DNA from: Gammaproteobacteria bacterium
GTDB taxonomy: Bacteria; Pseudomonadota; Gammaproteobacteria; Burkholderiales; Burkholderiaceae_C
DNA length: 64,000 nucleotides
Direction of reading: 5' to 3'
Assembly (NCBI GenBank): GCA_018815325.1
Contig: JAHIYE010000017.1
Location: forward strand, 30,608-94,607
The position numbers were made by a program, and so were the translations under genes. The notes below the pieces were generated by a model. That model did no database searches. It was not told the origin of the DNA and was given only the letters and a program-made list of their open reading frames with translations. Shown here in pieces: positions 13,493-21,911 of the stretch; position 1 is the first letter of the stretch, and each line of letters begins with the position of its first letter.

Positions 13493-15415
13493 TTGAATAA
13501 TCAGTGGTTTTCGAAAATTGCCGTTTGGCTGGTGATCGCACTTGTGCTGTTCACGGTTTTCAAACAACTCGACACCCGAGGGGCTGCGGGCGCCACCAAT
13601 ATCGGGTACTCCGACTTCCTGGACGAAGTGCGCAGCAACCGCATCAAGAATGCCGTGATCCAGGAGGGGCAGGGCGGCACTGAAATCCTCGCCACCACCT
13701 CCGATGACCGCCGGGTCCGTACCACGGCAACCTATCTCGACCGTGGCCTGGTGGGCGACCTGATTACCTATGGCGTCAAGTTTGACGTCAAGCCCCGTGA
13801 AGAAGGCTCACTGCTCATGACCCTGCTGGTCAGCTGGGGGCCGATGTTGCTGTTGATTGGTGTCTGGGTGTATTTCATGCGCCAGATGCAGGGCGGTGGC
13901 AAGGGCGGCGCTTTCAGCTTCGGTAAATCCAAAGCGCGGCTGCTCGATGAAAACACCAATACCGTGACCTTTGCCGACGTGGCCGGGTGCGACGAGGCCA
14001 AGGAAGAGGTCAAGGAGGTCGTTGACTTCCTCAAGGATCCGCAGAAATTCCAGAAGCTCGGTGGCCGCATTCCACGCGGTCTGCTGCTGGTTGGCCCGCC
14101 CGGCACCGGCAAGACCTTGCTGGCCAAGAGCATTGCGGGTGAGGCCAAGGTGCCATTCTTCTCGATCTCGGGTTCTGACTTTGTCGAAATGTTCGTCGGT
14201 GTGGGCGCGTCCCGTGTGCGCGACATGTTCGAAAACGCCAAGAAAAATGCCCCCTGCATCATCTTCATTGATGAGATCGATGCCGTGGGTCGTCAGCGTG
14301 GTGCTGGCCTGGGGGGTGGCAATGACGAGCGCGAACAGACCTTGAACCAGATGCTGGTCGAGATGGACGGCTTTGATACCAATGTGGGCGTCATCGTGGT
14401 GGCAGCCACCAACCGCCCCGACATCCTGGATGCCGCGCTCTTGCGCCCTGGCCGTTTCGACCGTCAGGTCTATGTGACCTTGCCCGATATCCGTGGCCGT
14501 GAGCAGATTCTCAATGTGCACATGCGCAAAGTCCCTTTGGCGCAGGACGTGAATGCCGGCATCATCGCCCGTGGTACCCCCGGCATGTCGGGCGCTGATC
14601 TTGCCAACCTGTGTAACGAAGCCGCCCTGATGGCTGCGCGTCGCAACGCCCGTGTGGTTGAAATGCAGGATTTCGAGAAAGCCAAGGACAAGATCCTCAT
14701 GGGTCCGGAGCGCAAAAGCATGGTCATGCCCGAGGAAGAGCGCAGGAACACGGCTTACCATGAGTCGGGCCATGCGCTGATTGGCAAGCTGTTGCCGAAG
14801 TGCGACCCGGTGCACAAGGTTACCGTTATCCCGCGTGGCCGCGCCCTGGGCGTGACCATGAGCCTGCCGGCGCAGGATCGCTACAGCTACGACAGCGAAT
14901 ACATGCTCAGCCAGATCAGCATGCTGTTCGGTGGCCGTATTGCCGAAGAAGTGTTCATGAACCAGATGACCACCGGCGCCAGCAACGACTTCGAGCGTGC
15001 CACGCAAATCGCCCGTGACATGGTGACCCGCTATGGCATGACCGATGCGTTGGGCCCGATGGTCTACGCCGAGAATGAAGGCGAAGTATTCCTCGGCCGC
15101 TCAGTCACCAAGACCACCAGCATGAGCGAGCAGACCATGCAAAAAGTCGATTCGGAAGTGCGCCGCATCATTGACCAGCAGTACACCCTGGCCCGCAAGC
15201 TGATCGAGGACAACAAGGACAAGATGCACGCCATGGCCAAGGCCTTGCTGGAGTGGGAGACCATTGACAGCGACCAGATAGACGACATCATGGCGGGCAA
15301 GGAACCACGTCCTCCCAAGGACTGGACACCGCGTATTCCACCCGTTGACAGTGGCAAAGGGGGCGATGGTGGCGCTGCGGTCGTCGCTGCCGATCCGTCA
15401 CCTACGACGGCCTGA
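13493..15415 (+). CDS. ftsH: ATP-dependent zinc metalloprotease FtsH
   Basis: This 640-residue membrane-bound AAA protease degrades misassembled membrane proteins and regulators such as LpxC and sigma-32 in E. coli. Two membrane helices (about 8-23 and 108-128) flank a periplasmic domain. The AAA domain has Walker A GPPGTGKT (201-208), Walker B IIFIDE (256-261) and the second region of homology ([18 protein letters not shown]); the zinc site is HESGH (424-428). The start is a TTG at 13493 with GGAG eight bases upstream, giving the N-terminus MNNQWFSK. A terminator follows at 15435. Confidence 0.97.
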   Translation: MNNQWFSKIAVWLVIALVLFTVFKQLDTRGAAGATNIGYSDFLDEVRSNRIKNAVIQEGQGGTEILATTSDDRRVRTTATYLDRGLVGDLITYGVKFDVKPREEGSLLMTLLVSWGPMLLLIGVWVYFMRQMQGGGKGGAFSFGKSKARLLDENTNTVTFADVAGCDEAKEEVKEVVDFLKDPQKFQKLGGRIPRGLLLVGPPGTGKTLLAKSIAGEAKVPFFSISGSDFVEMFVGVGASRVRDMFENAKKNAPCIIFIDEIDAVGRQRGAGLGGGNDEREQTLNQMLVEMDGFDTNVGVIVVAATNRPDILDAALLRPGRFDRQVYVTLPDIRGREQILNVHMRKVPLAQDVNAGIIARGTPGMSGADLANLCNEAALMAARRNARVVEMQDFEKAKDKILMGPERKSMVMPEEERRNTAYHESGHALIGKLLPKCDPVHKVTVIPRGRALGVTMSLPAQDRYSYDSEYMLSQISMLFGGRIAEEVFMNQMTTGASNDFERATQIARDMVTRYGMTDALGPMVYAENEGEVFLGRSVTKTTSMSEQTMQKVDSEVRRIIDQQYTLARKLIEDNKDKMHAMAKALLEWETIDSDQIDDIMAGKEPRPPKDWTPRIPPVDSGKGGDGGAAVVAADPSPTTA

Positions 15416-15434
15416 TCCCTTCGATCACCATTGC

Positions 15435-15458
15435 AAGCGGGGCCATGTGCCCCGTTTT
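15435..15458 (+). terminator. Rho-independent terminator after ftsH
   Basis: The inverted repeat CGGGGC-CATGT-GCCCCG is followed by TTTTGC; the stem can be extended by a G-T and two A-T pairs. It lies 20 bases after the ftsH stop and before the folP start, so folP probably needs read-through or its own start signal. Confidence 0.8.
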
Positions 15459-15485
15459 GCTTTGTTGGCAGCTGCAGCGACTTTC

Positions 15486-16373
15486 ATGAACTTCCCCATG
15501 TTCTGGCAAACCACCCGCTTTGAAATCGACCTGACCCAGCCCAGGGTCATGGGCATCGTCAATGCCACGCCTGATTCCTTCTCCGACGGAGGCCAGTACG
15601 CGTCCACCCACGCGGCCCTGCAACATTGCGAGGCTCTGCTGCGTGAAGGGGTCGACATTCTCGATATTGGCGGCGAGTCGACCCGCCCCGGAGCCACGCC
15701 CCTGCCGCTCATGGAGGAACTGGCACGTGTGGTGCCGCTCGTGCGTGAAGCGGTGAAGCTCGATGTGCCGGTCTCGGTCGATACCTACAAGCCGCAAGTC
15801 ATGCAGGCCGTGCTTGATCTGGGGGCCGACATCATCAACGATATCTGGGCCTTGCGCTGGCACTCGCCGGATCCGCAGGCGCCAAGCGGGCCGGGGGTCG
15901 TGGCCGATCATCCCTCCTGTGGCGTGTGCCTCATGCACATGCACCGCGAGCCGCAGACCATGCAGGTGGCGCCGATGGAGGGGGATGTGTTGCCCCAGGT
16001 GCTATCCTTTTTGAAGCAATCAGCGCTTAATCTGCAAGGACTGGGCGTTAAAAGTTCCCGCATTGTGCTGGATCCCGGCATCGGTTTTGGCAAGACCGTG
16101 CAGCAGAACTTCAGCCTGCTGGCGCGTCAGGAAGAACTGCTGTCTGCGGGCTACCCGCTGCTCGCAGGCTGGTCGCGCAAGTCTTCGCTGGCGGCCTTGT
16201 CAGACGCCTCTGCTGCGCCGGTGGCGCCATTGGCCGGTCACGAGCGCATGGTGCCCAGTGTGGCGGCTGCTCTGCTGGCGGTGGAGCGTGGCGCCCGGAT
16301 CGTGCGGGTGCACGATGTACGCGAGACCGTGCAGGCGCTGCGGGTGCTGCAAGCCCTAAAATCAGCGAGATAA
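15486..16373 (+). CDS. folP: Dihydropteroate synthase
   Basis: A 295-residue TIM-barrel enzyme that condenses p-aminobenzoate with hydroxymethyl-dihydropterin diphosphate in folate synthesis. The signatures are [16 protein letters not shown] (about residues 19-34), [11 protein letters not shown], and [11 protein letters not shown] placed the start at ATG 15486; an in-frame ATG at 15498 is nearly as good. The stretch 16001-16055 (protein [19 protein letters not shown]) is AT-richer than its surroundings and closely resembles the intergenic repeat at 42783, so part of this gene seems to be an exapted repeat copy. glmM follows after 16 bases. Confidence 0.95.
   Translation: MNFPMFWQTTRFEIDLTQPRVMGIVNATPDSFSDGGQYASTHAALQHCEALLREGVDILDIGGESTRPGATPLPLMEELARVVPLVREAVKLDVPVSVDTYKPQVMQAVLDLGADIINDIWALRWHSPDPQAPSGPGVVADHPSCGVCLMHMHREPQTMQVAPMEGDVLPQVLSFLKQSALNLQGLGVKSSRIVLDPGIGFGKTVQQNFSLLARQEELLSAGYPLLAGWSRKSSLAALSDASAAPVAPLAGHERMVPSVAAALLAVERGARIVRVHDVRETVQALRVLQALKSAR
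16001..16055 (+). repeat. Copy of a dispersed AT-rich element inside folP
   Basis: Its right half, AGCGCTTAATCTGCAAGGAC followed by TGGGCGTTA, aligns with AGCGCAGTACCAGTAAGGCC followed by TGGGGTTA of the intergenic copy at 42783-42836, and both begin with GCTAT. The copy is translated in frame as part of dihydropteroate synthase. Read from sequence comparison within this window only. Confidence 0.55.
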
Positions 16374-16389
16374 AAACAGGGGCGAGACC

Positions 16390-17721
16390 ATGACAAGAAA
16401 ATATTTCGGCACGGACGGCATTCGCGGCACGGTAGGGCAGCCGCCGATCACGCCAGACTTTGTCCTGCGACTGGCCCATGCAGTGGGCCGCGTGCTCAAG
16501 CGCAGTGAAGAGCGCCCCACCGTGCTGATCGGCAAGGACACCCGAATCTCGGGCTACATGCTGGAGAGCGCGCTGGAGAGCGGTTTCAATTCCGCCGGGG
16601 TCGACGTGGTGTTGCTCGGCCCTCTGCCAACCCCGGGCGTGGCCTATCTCACGCGGGCCCAGCGGGCCTCATTGGGGGTGGTCATCAGTGCCAGCCACAA
16701 TGCTTTTCCCGACAACGGCATCAAGTTCTTCAGCGCGCAAGGTACCAAGCTGGACGACGCGTGGGAACTGGCCGTGGAAGCCGCGCTGGAAGAGCCGCCC
16801 GTGTGGGCCGATTCTGCTGCGTTGGGCAAGGCCCGACGACTGGACGATGCGGCAGGCCGTTACATCGAGTTCTGCAAGAGCACCTTTGCCAACGACCTCA
16901 CGCTCAAGGGGGTCAAGATCGTGGTCGATGCCGCGCACGGTGCGGCCTACCATATCGCCCCGCTGGTGTTCCACGAACTCGGTGCCGAGGTGATCCCGAT
17001 CGGCTGTGCGCCCGATGGCCTGAACATCAATCATGAAGTAGGTGCCACCCATCCTGAGGCCCTGATCCTCGCAGTCAAGGCCAACCATGCGGACTATGGT
17101 ATTGCGCTGGACGGTGACGCCGATCGCCTGCAGCTGGTCGATGCCAACCGCCGTCTCTACAACGGGGATGAACTGCTTTACCTGATGCTGGCCGAACGGC
17201 TGGCGCGTGGCGAGAAGGTACCCGGTGTAGTGGGTACGCTGATGACCAATATGGCGGTCGAACTTGCCATCAAGGCGCGAGGCGTGAAGTTTGTGCGCGC
17301 CAAGGTGGGTGACCGCTATGTGCTCGAAGAATTGGAAAAGAACGGCTGGCTACTGGGCGGCGAGGGCTCGGGCCATTTGCTGGCACTCGACAAGCACACT
17401 ACCGGTGACGGCCTGATCTCGGCCCTGCAGGTGTTGCAGGCCTGTGTGCGCAGTGGCAAGACGCTGGCCGAGTTGCTGGCCGATGTGACCCTGTTTCCCC
17501 AGACCCTCATCAACGTGCGTTTGCAGCCAGGCCAGGACTGGAAGTCCAACCCGGCGCTGATCAGCGAAACCAAGGCGGTGGAGGCTGAACTCGGCGACAG
17601 CGGACGCGTGCTGATCCGTGCCAGCGGCACCGAACCGCTGGTGCGCGTGATGGTGGAGGCGCGTGATGCCACACAGGCAAGAACCTGCGCCGAGCGTATT
17701 GCGCACACCCTCAAGATCTGA
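16390..17721 (+). CDS. glmM: Phosphoglucosamine mutase
   Basis: A 443-residue alpha-D-phosphohexomutase that converts glucosamine-6-phosphate to glucosamine-1-phosphate for UDP-GlcNAc, feeding peptidoglycan and the lipid A pathway encoded at the window start. The N-terminus [13 protein letters not shown] is diagnostic. The phosphoserine is S102 in VVISASHN, the magnesium loop is ALDGDADRL (about residue 240), and the C-terminal phosphate-binding loop is [14 protein letters not shown]. The ftsH-folP-glmM order is conserved in proteobacteria. Confidence 0.97.
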   Translation: MTRKYFGTDGIRGTVGQPPITPDFVLRLAHAVGRVLKRSEERPTVLIGKDTRISGYMLESALESGFNSAGVDVVLLGPLPTPGVAYLTRAQRASLGVVISASHNAFPDNGIKFFSAQGTKLDDAWELAVEAALEEPPVWADSAALGKARRLDDAAGRYIEFCKSTFANDLTLKGVKIVVDAAHGAAYHIAPLVFHELGAEVIPIGCAPDGLNINHEVGATHPEALILAVKANHADYGIALDGDADRLQLVDANRRLYNGDELLYLMLAERLARGEKVPGVVGTLMTNMAVELAIKARGVKFVRAKVGDRYVLEELEKNGWLLGGEGSGHLLALDKHTTGDGLISALQVLQACVRSGKTLAELLADVTLFPQTLINVRLQPGQDWKSNPALISETKAVEAELGDSGRVLIRASGTEPLVRVMVEARDATQARTCAERIAHTLKI

Positions 17722-17746
17722 GTGCCCCTGTCACAGAGAGCGGCTG

Positions 17747-18286
17747 ATGCCAAGCCCTGTATCCCTGCGGATCTGTCGTGCTGATTACCACGACCCTGTG
17801 CATGCAGCCGCACTGGTGGCCCTGCTTGACGCCTATGCACAGGACCCGATGGGCGGCGGCCATGCCCTGAGCGATTTTGCTCGCACCAATCTGGTGGCCG
17901 AGTTGGCAGCCCGACCCCAGGCCTTCAGCGTGCTGGCCTTTTCCGGTGTTGAACTCACCGAGCCCGTGGGACTGGTCAATTGCATCGAGGGTTTCTCCAC
18001 CTTTGCCTGCCGCCCACTTGTGAATGTGCACGATGTGGCCGTGTTGCCGCAGTACCGTGGACAGCGTGTGGGTGAACGCATGCTGCAGGAGGTCGAGCAC
18101 CTCGCGCGCGCGCGAGGTGCCTGCAAGCTCACACTGGAGGTGCTGCAAGGCAATGCCAGCGCCATCAGGCTCTACGAGCGCAGTGGCTTTGCCGGCTATC
18201 AGCTCGATCCGGCCATGGGGTCGGCGCTGTTTCTGCAGAAATGGCTGGACCAGGCCCCAGACCAGAATGCAGGTGCCAGGACATGA
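17747..18286 (+). CDS. GNAT-family N-acetyltransferase
   Basis: A 179-residue protein with a GNAT fold. The acetyl-CoA loop is visible as VHDVAVLPQYRGQRVGERML (about residues 89-108), followed by the typical LEVLQGNASAIRLYERSGF segment. The substrate is not predictable. I chose the ATG at 17747 over the upstream frame that overlaps glmM. Its stop overlaps the tilS start by four bases, so it is co-translated with the tRNA-modifying enzyme, but no functional link is implied. Confidence 0.85.
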   Translation: MPSPVSLRICRADYHDPVHAAALVALLDAYAQDPMGGGHALSDFARTNLVAELAARPQAFSVLAFSGVELTEPVGLVNCIEGFSTFACRPLVNVHDVAVLPQYRGQRVGERMLQEVEHLARARGACKLTLEVLQGNASAIRLYERSGFAGYQLDPAMGSALFLQKWLDQAPDQNAGART

Positions 18287-19233
18287 GCACCAGCTTTGCC
18301 GATGCCATGCACCGCTTCTCGCCGGAGTTGCCCTTGGCCGTGGCTTACAGCGGTGGTGCAGACTCGACAGCCTTGTTACTGGCCTGTGCAGAGAAATGGC
18401 CAGGCCAGGTCCATGCCATTCATGTTCACCATGGCTTGCAAACCGCCGCTGACGATTTCGAATTGCATTGCCGCAAGGTCTGTACCGAGCTGGGCGTGCC
18501 GCTGTACGTACATCGTGTTGATGCGCGACATGCGGCCGGACAGAGTCCGGAGGATGCCGCACGCAAGGCGCGTTACGAGGCTTTTCGGGCTGTAGCCCAT
18601 GATGAATATGCGATGGCAGCTATCAAATCGATAGTTATTGCGCAGCATGCTGATGATCAGGCAGAGACCCTGCTGCTGGCCTTGAGCCGCGGCGCCGGTT
18701 TGCCTGGCCTCAGCGCCATGCCGGAGGAGTGGGAGCGTGATGGCATCCGCTATTACCGGCCCTTGCTGGAGGTGCGTGGTGCCGACCTGCGCGTCTGGCT
18801 GGCCGGGCGTGGCGCGGCCTTCATCGAAGACCCGAGCAACAGTAACGAGCAGTTCACCCGCAACCGCATCCGGGCCCGTCTGCTGCCTGCGCTGGAGGCG
18901 GCATTTCCCCAGTTCAGAGAGACCTTTGCACGCAGCGCTGCGCATGCAGCCCAGGCCCAGCAACTGTTGCTGGAGGTGGCTGCGCAAGACCTTGGCGTGG
19001 TCGGTCAACCCCCTGTGATCAAACGCTTGCAGGCCATGTCACGACCGCGCCAGACCAATGTGCTGCGCTACTGGCTCAGATCGATGTACCAGGTGACGCC
19101 CAGCACGGCCCAGCTCGCTGAGTTGCTCGACCAGCTTGCCGCATGCACCACGCGTGGCCATCAAATCAGGATCAAGGTGGGCCACGGCTGGGTGGCACGG
19201 CAGGGCGATTCCCTGACTTGGTACAATCCCTAG
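18283..19233 (+). CDS. tilS: tRNA(Ile)-lysidine synthase
   Basis: A 316-residue N-type ATP pyrophosphatase that attaches lysine to C34 of the CAU-anticodon tRNA-Ile. The P-loop AYSGGADSTA lies at residues 21-30, and VIAQHADDQAETLLLALSRGAGLPGL and NRIRARLLPAL are further family marks. It lacks the long C-terminal domain found in E. coli TilS, as in many betaproteobacteria. The ATG at 18283 overlaps the preceding stop. An in-frame AGCTAT...ATAG palindrome sits at 18618-18635 (AIKSIV). Confidence 0.93.
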   Translation: MSTSFADAMHRFSPELPLAVAYSGGADSTALLLACAEKWPGQVHAIHVHHGLQTAADDFELHCRKVCTELGVPLYVHRVDARHAAGQSPEDAARKARYEAFRAVAHDEYAMAAIKSIVIAQHADDQAETLLLALSRGAGLPGLSAMPEEWERDGIRYYRPLLEVRGADLRVWLAGRGAAFIEDPSNSNEQFTRNRIRARLLPALEAAFPQFRETFARSAAHAAQAQQLLLEVAAQDLGVVGQPPVIKRLQAMSRPRQTNVLRYWLRSMYQVTPSTAQLAELLDQLAACTTRGHQIRIKVGHGWVARQGDSLTWYNP

Positions 19234-19295
19234 GGTTTACCGGGCTTTCCTCGCAGGAAACAAGCGGTGTAACCGGGCAACTGATGCAGCATCAG
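19222..19295 (+). promoter_or_regulatory. Putative promoter and structured leader of lysC
   Basis: A -10-like TACAAT (19222-19227) inside the end of tilS would place transcription start near G19234. From there the RNA can fold into an outer stem GGTT-t-ACCG / CGGT-gt-AACC (19234-19242 with 19265-19274) enclosing a perfect hairpin TTTCCT-CGC-AGGAAA (19246-19260), followed by a second perfect hairpin CTGATG-CAG-CATCAG (19281-19295). The lysC start is 31 bases further on. A poor -35 match weakens the promoter call. Function, if any, is inferred. Confidence 0.45.
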
Positions 19296-19326
19296 TGTGG
19301 CTCCCCAACCCAATTCGAAAATTTCA

Positions 19327-20595
19327 ATGGCATTGATCGTTCACAAATACGGCGGCACGTCGATGGGCTCGACAGAGCGCATCAGCAACGTCGCCAAACG
19401 CGTGGCCAAATGGGCACGTGCCGGCCATCAGATGGTGGTGGTTCCCTCCGCCATGAGTGGCGAAACCAACCGTCTGCTGGGCTTGGCCAAAGAGCTTGCA
19501 CCCGGCAAGCCTACCGACGCATACCACCGCGAACTCGACATGCTGGCCGCCACAGGCGAGCAGGCTTCGAGCGCGCTGCTGGCCATCGCCCTGCAAGCCG
19601 AGGGCATGCAGTCCGTCAGCTACGCCGGCTGGCAGGTTCCGATCCGTACCAACAGCGCCTACACCAAAGCCCGTATCGAGTCGATCGACGACAAAAAGGT
19701 GCGTGCTGATCTGGCCGCCGGTCGCGTGGTGATCGTTACCGGCTTCCAGGGCATGGACGATGCCGGCAACATCACCACGCTGGGACGTGGCGGCAGTGAC
19801 ACCTCGGCGGTAGCGGTGGCCGCGGCCATGAAGGCTGATGAATGCCTGATCTATACCGACGTGGATGGCGTGTACACCACCGACCCCCGTGTGGTAGCGC
19901 AAGCCCGCCGCCTGCACACCGTGAGTTTCGAGGAAATGCTCGAGATGGCCTCCCTGGGCTCCAAGGTGCTGCAGATCCGCTCTGTAGAGTTTGCAGGCAA
20001 GTACAAGGTGCCGCTGCGTGTGCTCAGCAGCTTCACCCCCTGGGATATTGACATCAATGAGGAAGCCCAATCCGGCACCCTGATCACCTTTGAGGAAGAC
20101 GAACACATGGAACAAGCCATTGTTTCCGGCATCGCATTCAACCGCGACGAAGCCAAAATCTCCGTGCTGGGCGTGCCCGACAGGCCCGGCATTGCCTACC
20201 AGATTCTCGGCGCCGTGGCCGATGCCAACATCGAAGTCGATGTGATCATCCAGAACCTGAGCAAGGACGGCAAGACCGACTTCAGCTTCACCGTGCACCG
20301 CAACGACTACGCCAAGGCGCTCGACTTGCTCAAGGAGAAGGTATTGGCCGGCCTGGGTTCGCCAGAGATCGAGGGCGACACCAAGATCTGCAAGGTCAGC
20401 ATCGTCGGCATCGGCATGCGCAGCCATGTGGGTGTGGCCAGCAAGATGTTCCGCGTGTTGTCCGAAGAAGGCATCAACATCCAGATGATCACCACCAGCG
20501 AAATCAAGACCTCGGTGGTGATTGACGAGAAATACATGGAGCTCGCGGTGCGCGCGCTGCACAAGGCTTTTGACCTGGACCAGCCTGCGGCTTAA
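19327..20595 (+). CDS. lysC: Aspartate kinase
   Basis: A 422-residue amino-acid kinase that phosphorylates aspartate as the first step to lysine, threonine, methionine and diaminopimelate. The catalytic N-terminus IVHKYGGTSMGS contains Lys7, and TTLGRGGSDTSAVAVAAA lies near residue 160. Two ACT domains (about 265-335 and 345-415) bind feedback inhibitors; segments such as VSGIAFNRDEAKISVLGVPDRPG and KVSIVGIGMRSHVGVASKMF are typical. The start ATG at 19327 gives the standard N-terminus; the frame from 19297 is longer. tRNA-Ser follows after 40 bases. Confidence 0.96.
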   Translation: MALIVHKYGGTSMGSTERISNVAKRVAKWARAGHQMVVVPSAMSGETNRLLGLAKELAPGKPTDAYHRELDMLAATGEQASSALLAIALQAEGMQSVSYAGWQVPIRTNSAYTKARIESIDDKKVRADLAAGRVVIVTGFQGMDDAGNITTLGRGGSDTSAVAVAAAMKADECLIYTDVDGVYTTDPRVVAQARRLHTVSFEEMLEMASLGSKVLQIRSVEFAGKYKVPLRVLSSFTPWDIDINEEAQSGTLITFEEDEHMEQAIVSGIAFNRDEAKISVLGVPDRPGIAYQILGAVADANIEVDVIIQNLSKDGKTDFSFTVHRNDYAKALDLLKEKVLAGLGSPEIEGDTKICKVSIVGIGMRSHVGVASKMFRVLSEEGINIQMITTSEIKTSVVIDEKYMELAVRALHKAFDLDQPAA

Positions 20596-20620
20596 AATAC
20601 ACACCGAGTCGTGAGATAAT
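20592..20620 (+). promoter_or_regulatory. Promoter of tRNA-Ser
   Basis: TTAAAA (20592-20597) and GATAAT (20615-20620) are separated by 17 bases, ending 15 bases before the first base of the mature tRNA. The -35 overlaps the lysC stop codon, so the tRNA can be transcribed independently of lysC. Confidence 0.65.
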
Positions 20621-20635
20621 AGCGACAGTGTTTCA

Positions 20636-20728
20636 GGAAACGTGACCGAGTGGCCGAAGGTGCTCCCCTGCTAAGGGAGTATGGGGTGTAGAGCCTCATC
20701 GAGGGTTCGAATCCCTCCGTTTCCGCCA
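20636..20728 (+). tRNA. tRNA-Ser (anticodon GCT)
   Basis: The acceptor stem GGAAACG pairs with CGTTTCC, followed by discriminator G and an encoded CCA end. The anticodon arm CTCCC-CTGCTAA-GGGAG gives anticodon GCT, reading AGC and AGT serine codons. The long variable arm (about TATGGGGTGTAGAGCCTCAT region) is typical of class II tRNAs, and the T-arm shows GGTTCGAAT. Length is 93 bases with CCA. Confidence 0.97.
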
Positions 20729-20732
20729 GATT

Positions 20733-20763
20733 AAAGCCCCGCCTTGTGCGGGGCTTTGTTTTT
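20733..20763 (+). terminator. Rho-independent terminator after tRNA-Ser
   Basis: A perfect 10-bp stem AAAGCCCCGC-CTTGT-GCGGGGCTTT is followed by GTTTTT, four bases after the encoded CCA. Confidence 0.93.
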
Positions 20764-20903
20764 CTGCGCCTATTTCTTTTTCCCTTGCCTGCTTTCTCTT
20801 TCCCGTCGGCACGAAGTGCACATGACGTGTGCGCTGGAAGCTGTCGCCTGTGTCGTGCGCTGCGCACAGCGCACCTCACCCGGGTTGATCCGGTTTACGG
20901 AAA

Positions 20904-20949
20904 GAAACGTTTGTGTTATCGTTTTCCGATTGAAAGATACAAATGTTTC
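20904..20949 (+). promoter_or_regulatory. Inverted repeat overlapping the start of the RpiR-type gene (possible operator)
   Basis: GAAACGTTTGT (20904-20914) and ACAAATGTTTC (20939-20949) are inverted copies with one mismatch, centred about 35 bases apart and ending exactly at the regulator's start codon. The left arm contains the perfect palindrome AAACGTTT. Position suggests autoregulation of the aminotransferase/TRAP operon by its first gene; this is inferred. Confidence 0.45.
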
Positions 20950-21903
20950 ATGAGCCGACACCTGCTATTCACCAGTCCTGATGCCAGCGAACTCAGCCCT
21001 GAGTTGTTTCGTGCTGCGCGCTGGCTGGAGCAGCACCCGGGGGAGGCGGCGATGCACTCCATGCGGGAGTGCGCGCGCCGGGCAGGGCTGGCGCCAGCCA
21101 CCTTCACCCGGCTGGCCCATGCACTCGGGTACGAGGGATTCGAAGGCCTGAAGCAGCGCTTTCAGCAGGACCTGAGCTCCGAGGGGGCTTATACGGCGCG
21201 GGCACGGGCGCTGCAGGACACGGCCCGCAAGGATGCCGACTGGCTGGAGGCGCTCAACGAGGCGCAGCATGCGAATGTCGGCTCGGCCTGCAGCCTCAAT
21301 ACACGCGCGCAGTTCGATGCTGTGGCTTCATCCATGCTCAAGGCGGGTAGCGTTTATTTCCTGGGCATGCGGGCCAGTTTCGGCCTGGCTTTTCACCTGC
21401 ATTACAGCTATGGGCTGGTTGCGCCCAATGGCGTGCTGGTGCAGGACGTGGGCGGCACGCAGGCCGATCAACTGGCGCGTATGGGGCCGCGTGACTTGCT
21501 GGTCGTGATGTCGCTTGCTCCCTATACCCGGCAAACCGTGCTGGCGGCTGAGCAGGCCGTGGCGCAAGGCGTGACCATCGTGGCGGTGACGGACAGCGCG
21601 CTCTCACCGCTGGCGCGCATGGCCTCCCATCAGCTGCTCTTTCATGCGCAGAGCACCTCGTATTTCCAGTCGATGGTCGGTGCACTGGCTGTGGCTGAAG
21701 CCCTGACGGCGGCGGTGGCCGTGCGCGGCGGCCCCAGGGTGCTGGCGCATTTGCAGGGGGTGCAGAGCCGGCTTGATGCACACGGTGCGTACTGGAACAG
21801 GATCGACAAGAAGTCCGCTGGTACAGGGCGGCGACAGGTCATTGCGCAGCGCAAATCTGTAACGGACAAACCCAAACTCAATCCCACAACCAAAACCCAG
21901 TAA
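20950..21903 (+). CDS. MurR/RpiR-family transcriptional regulator (HTH + SIS domain)
   Basis: A 317-residue regulator. Residues 10-85 form the RpiR-type helix-turn-helix (MRECARRAGLAPATFTRLAHALGYEGFEGLKQ), and about 125-255 a sugar isomerase (SIS) ligand domain. I chose the ATG at 20950 because the family HTH begins shortly after it; the frame opens at 20746 but that part overlaps the tRNA terminator. The aminotransferase gene starts eight bases later, so regulator, aminotransferase and TAXI-TRAP transporter probably form one unit. The SIS domain in such regulators binds phosphosugars or other small ligands; the ligand here is unknown. Confidence 0.85.
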   Translation: MSRHLLFTSPDASELSPELFRAARWLEQHPGEAAMHSMRECARRAGLAPATFTRLAHALGYEGFEGLKQRFQQDLSSEGAYTARARALQDTARKDADWLEALNEAQHANVGSACSLNTRAQFDAVASSMLKAGSVYFLGMRASFGLAFHLHYSYGLVAPNGVLVQDVGGTQADQLARMGPRDLLVVMSLAPYTRQTVLAAEQAVAQGVTIVAVTDSALSPLARMASHQLLFHAQSTSYFQSMVGALAVAEALTAAVAVRGGPRVLAHLQGVQSRLDAHGAYWNRIDKKSAGTGRRQVIAQRKSVTDKPKLNPTTKTQ

Positions 21904-21911
21904 GTTCAAAA

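Noticed and set aside
19324..20604. 426-residue antisense frame over lysC
   Set aside because: Mirror of the lysC gene, no ribosome-binding site at its start and no protein family features.
20746..20949. N-terminal extension of the RpiR-type regulator
   Set aside because: It would begin within the tRNA terminator and adds residues with no similarity to the family; the ATG at 20950 fits better.
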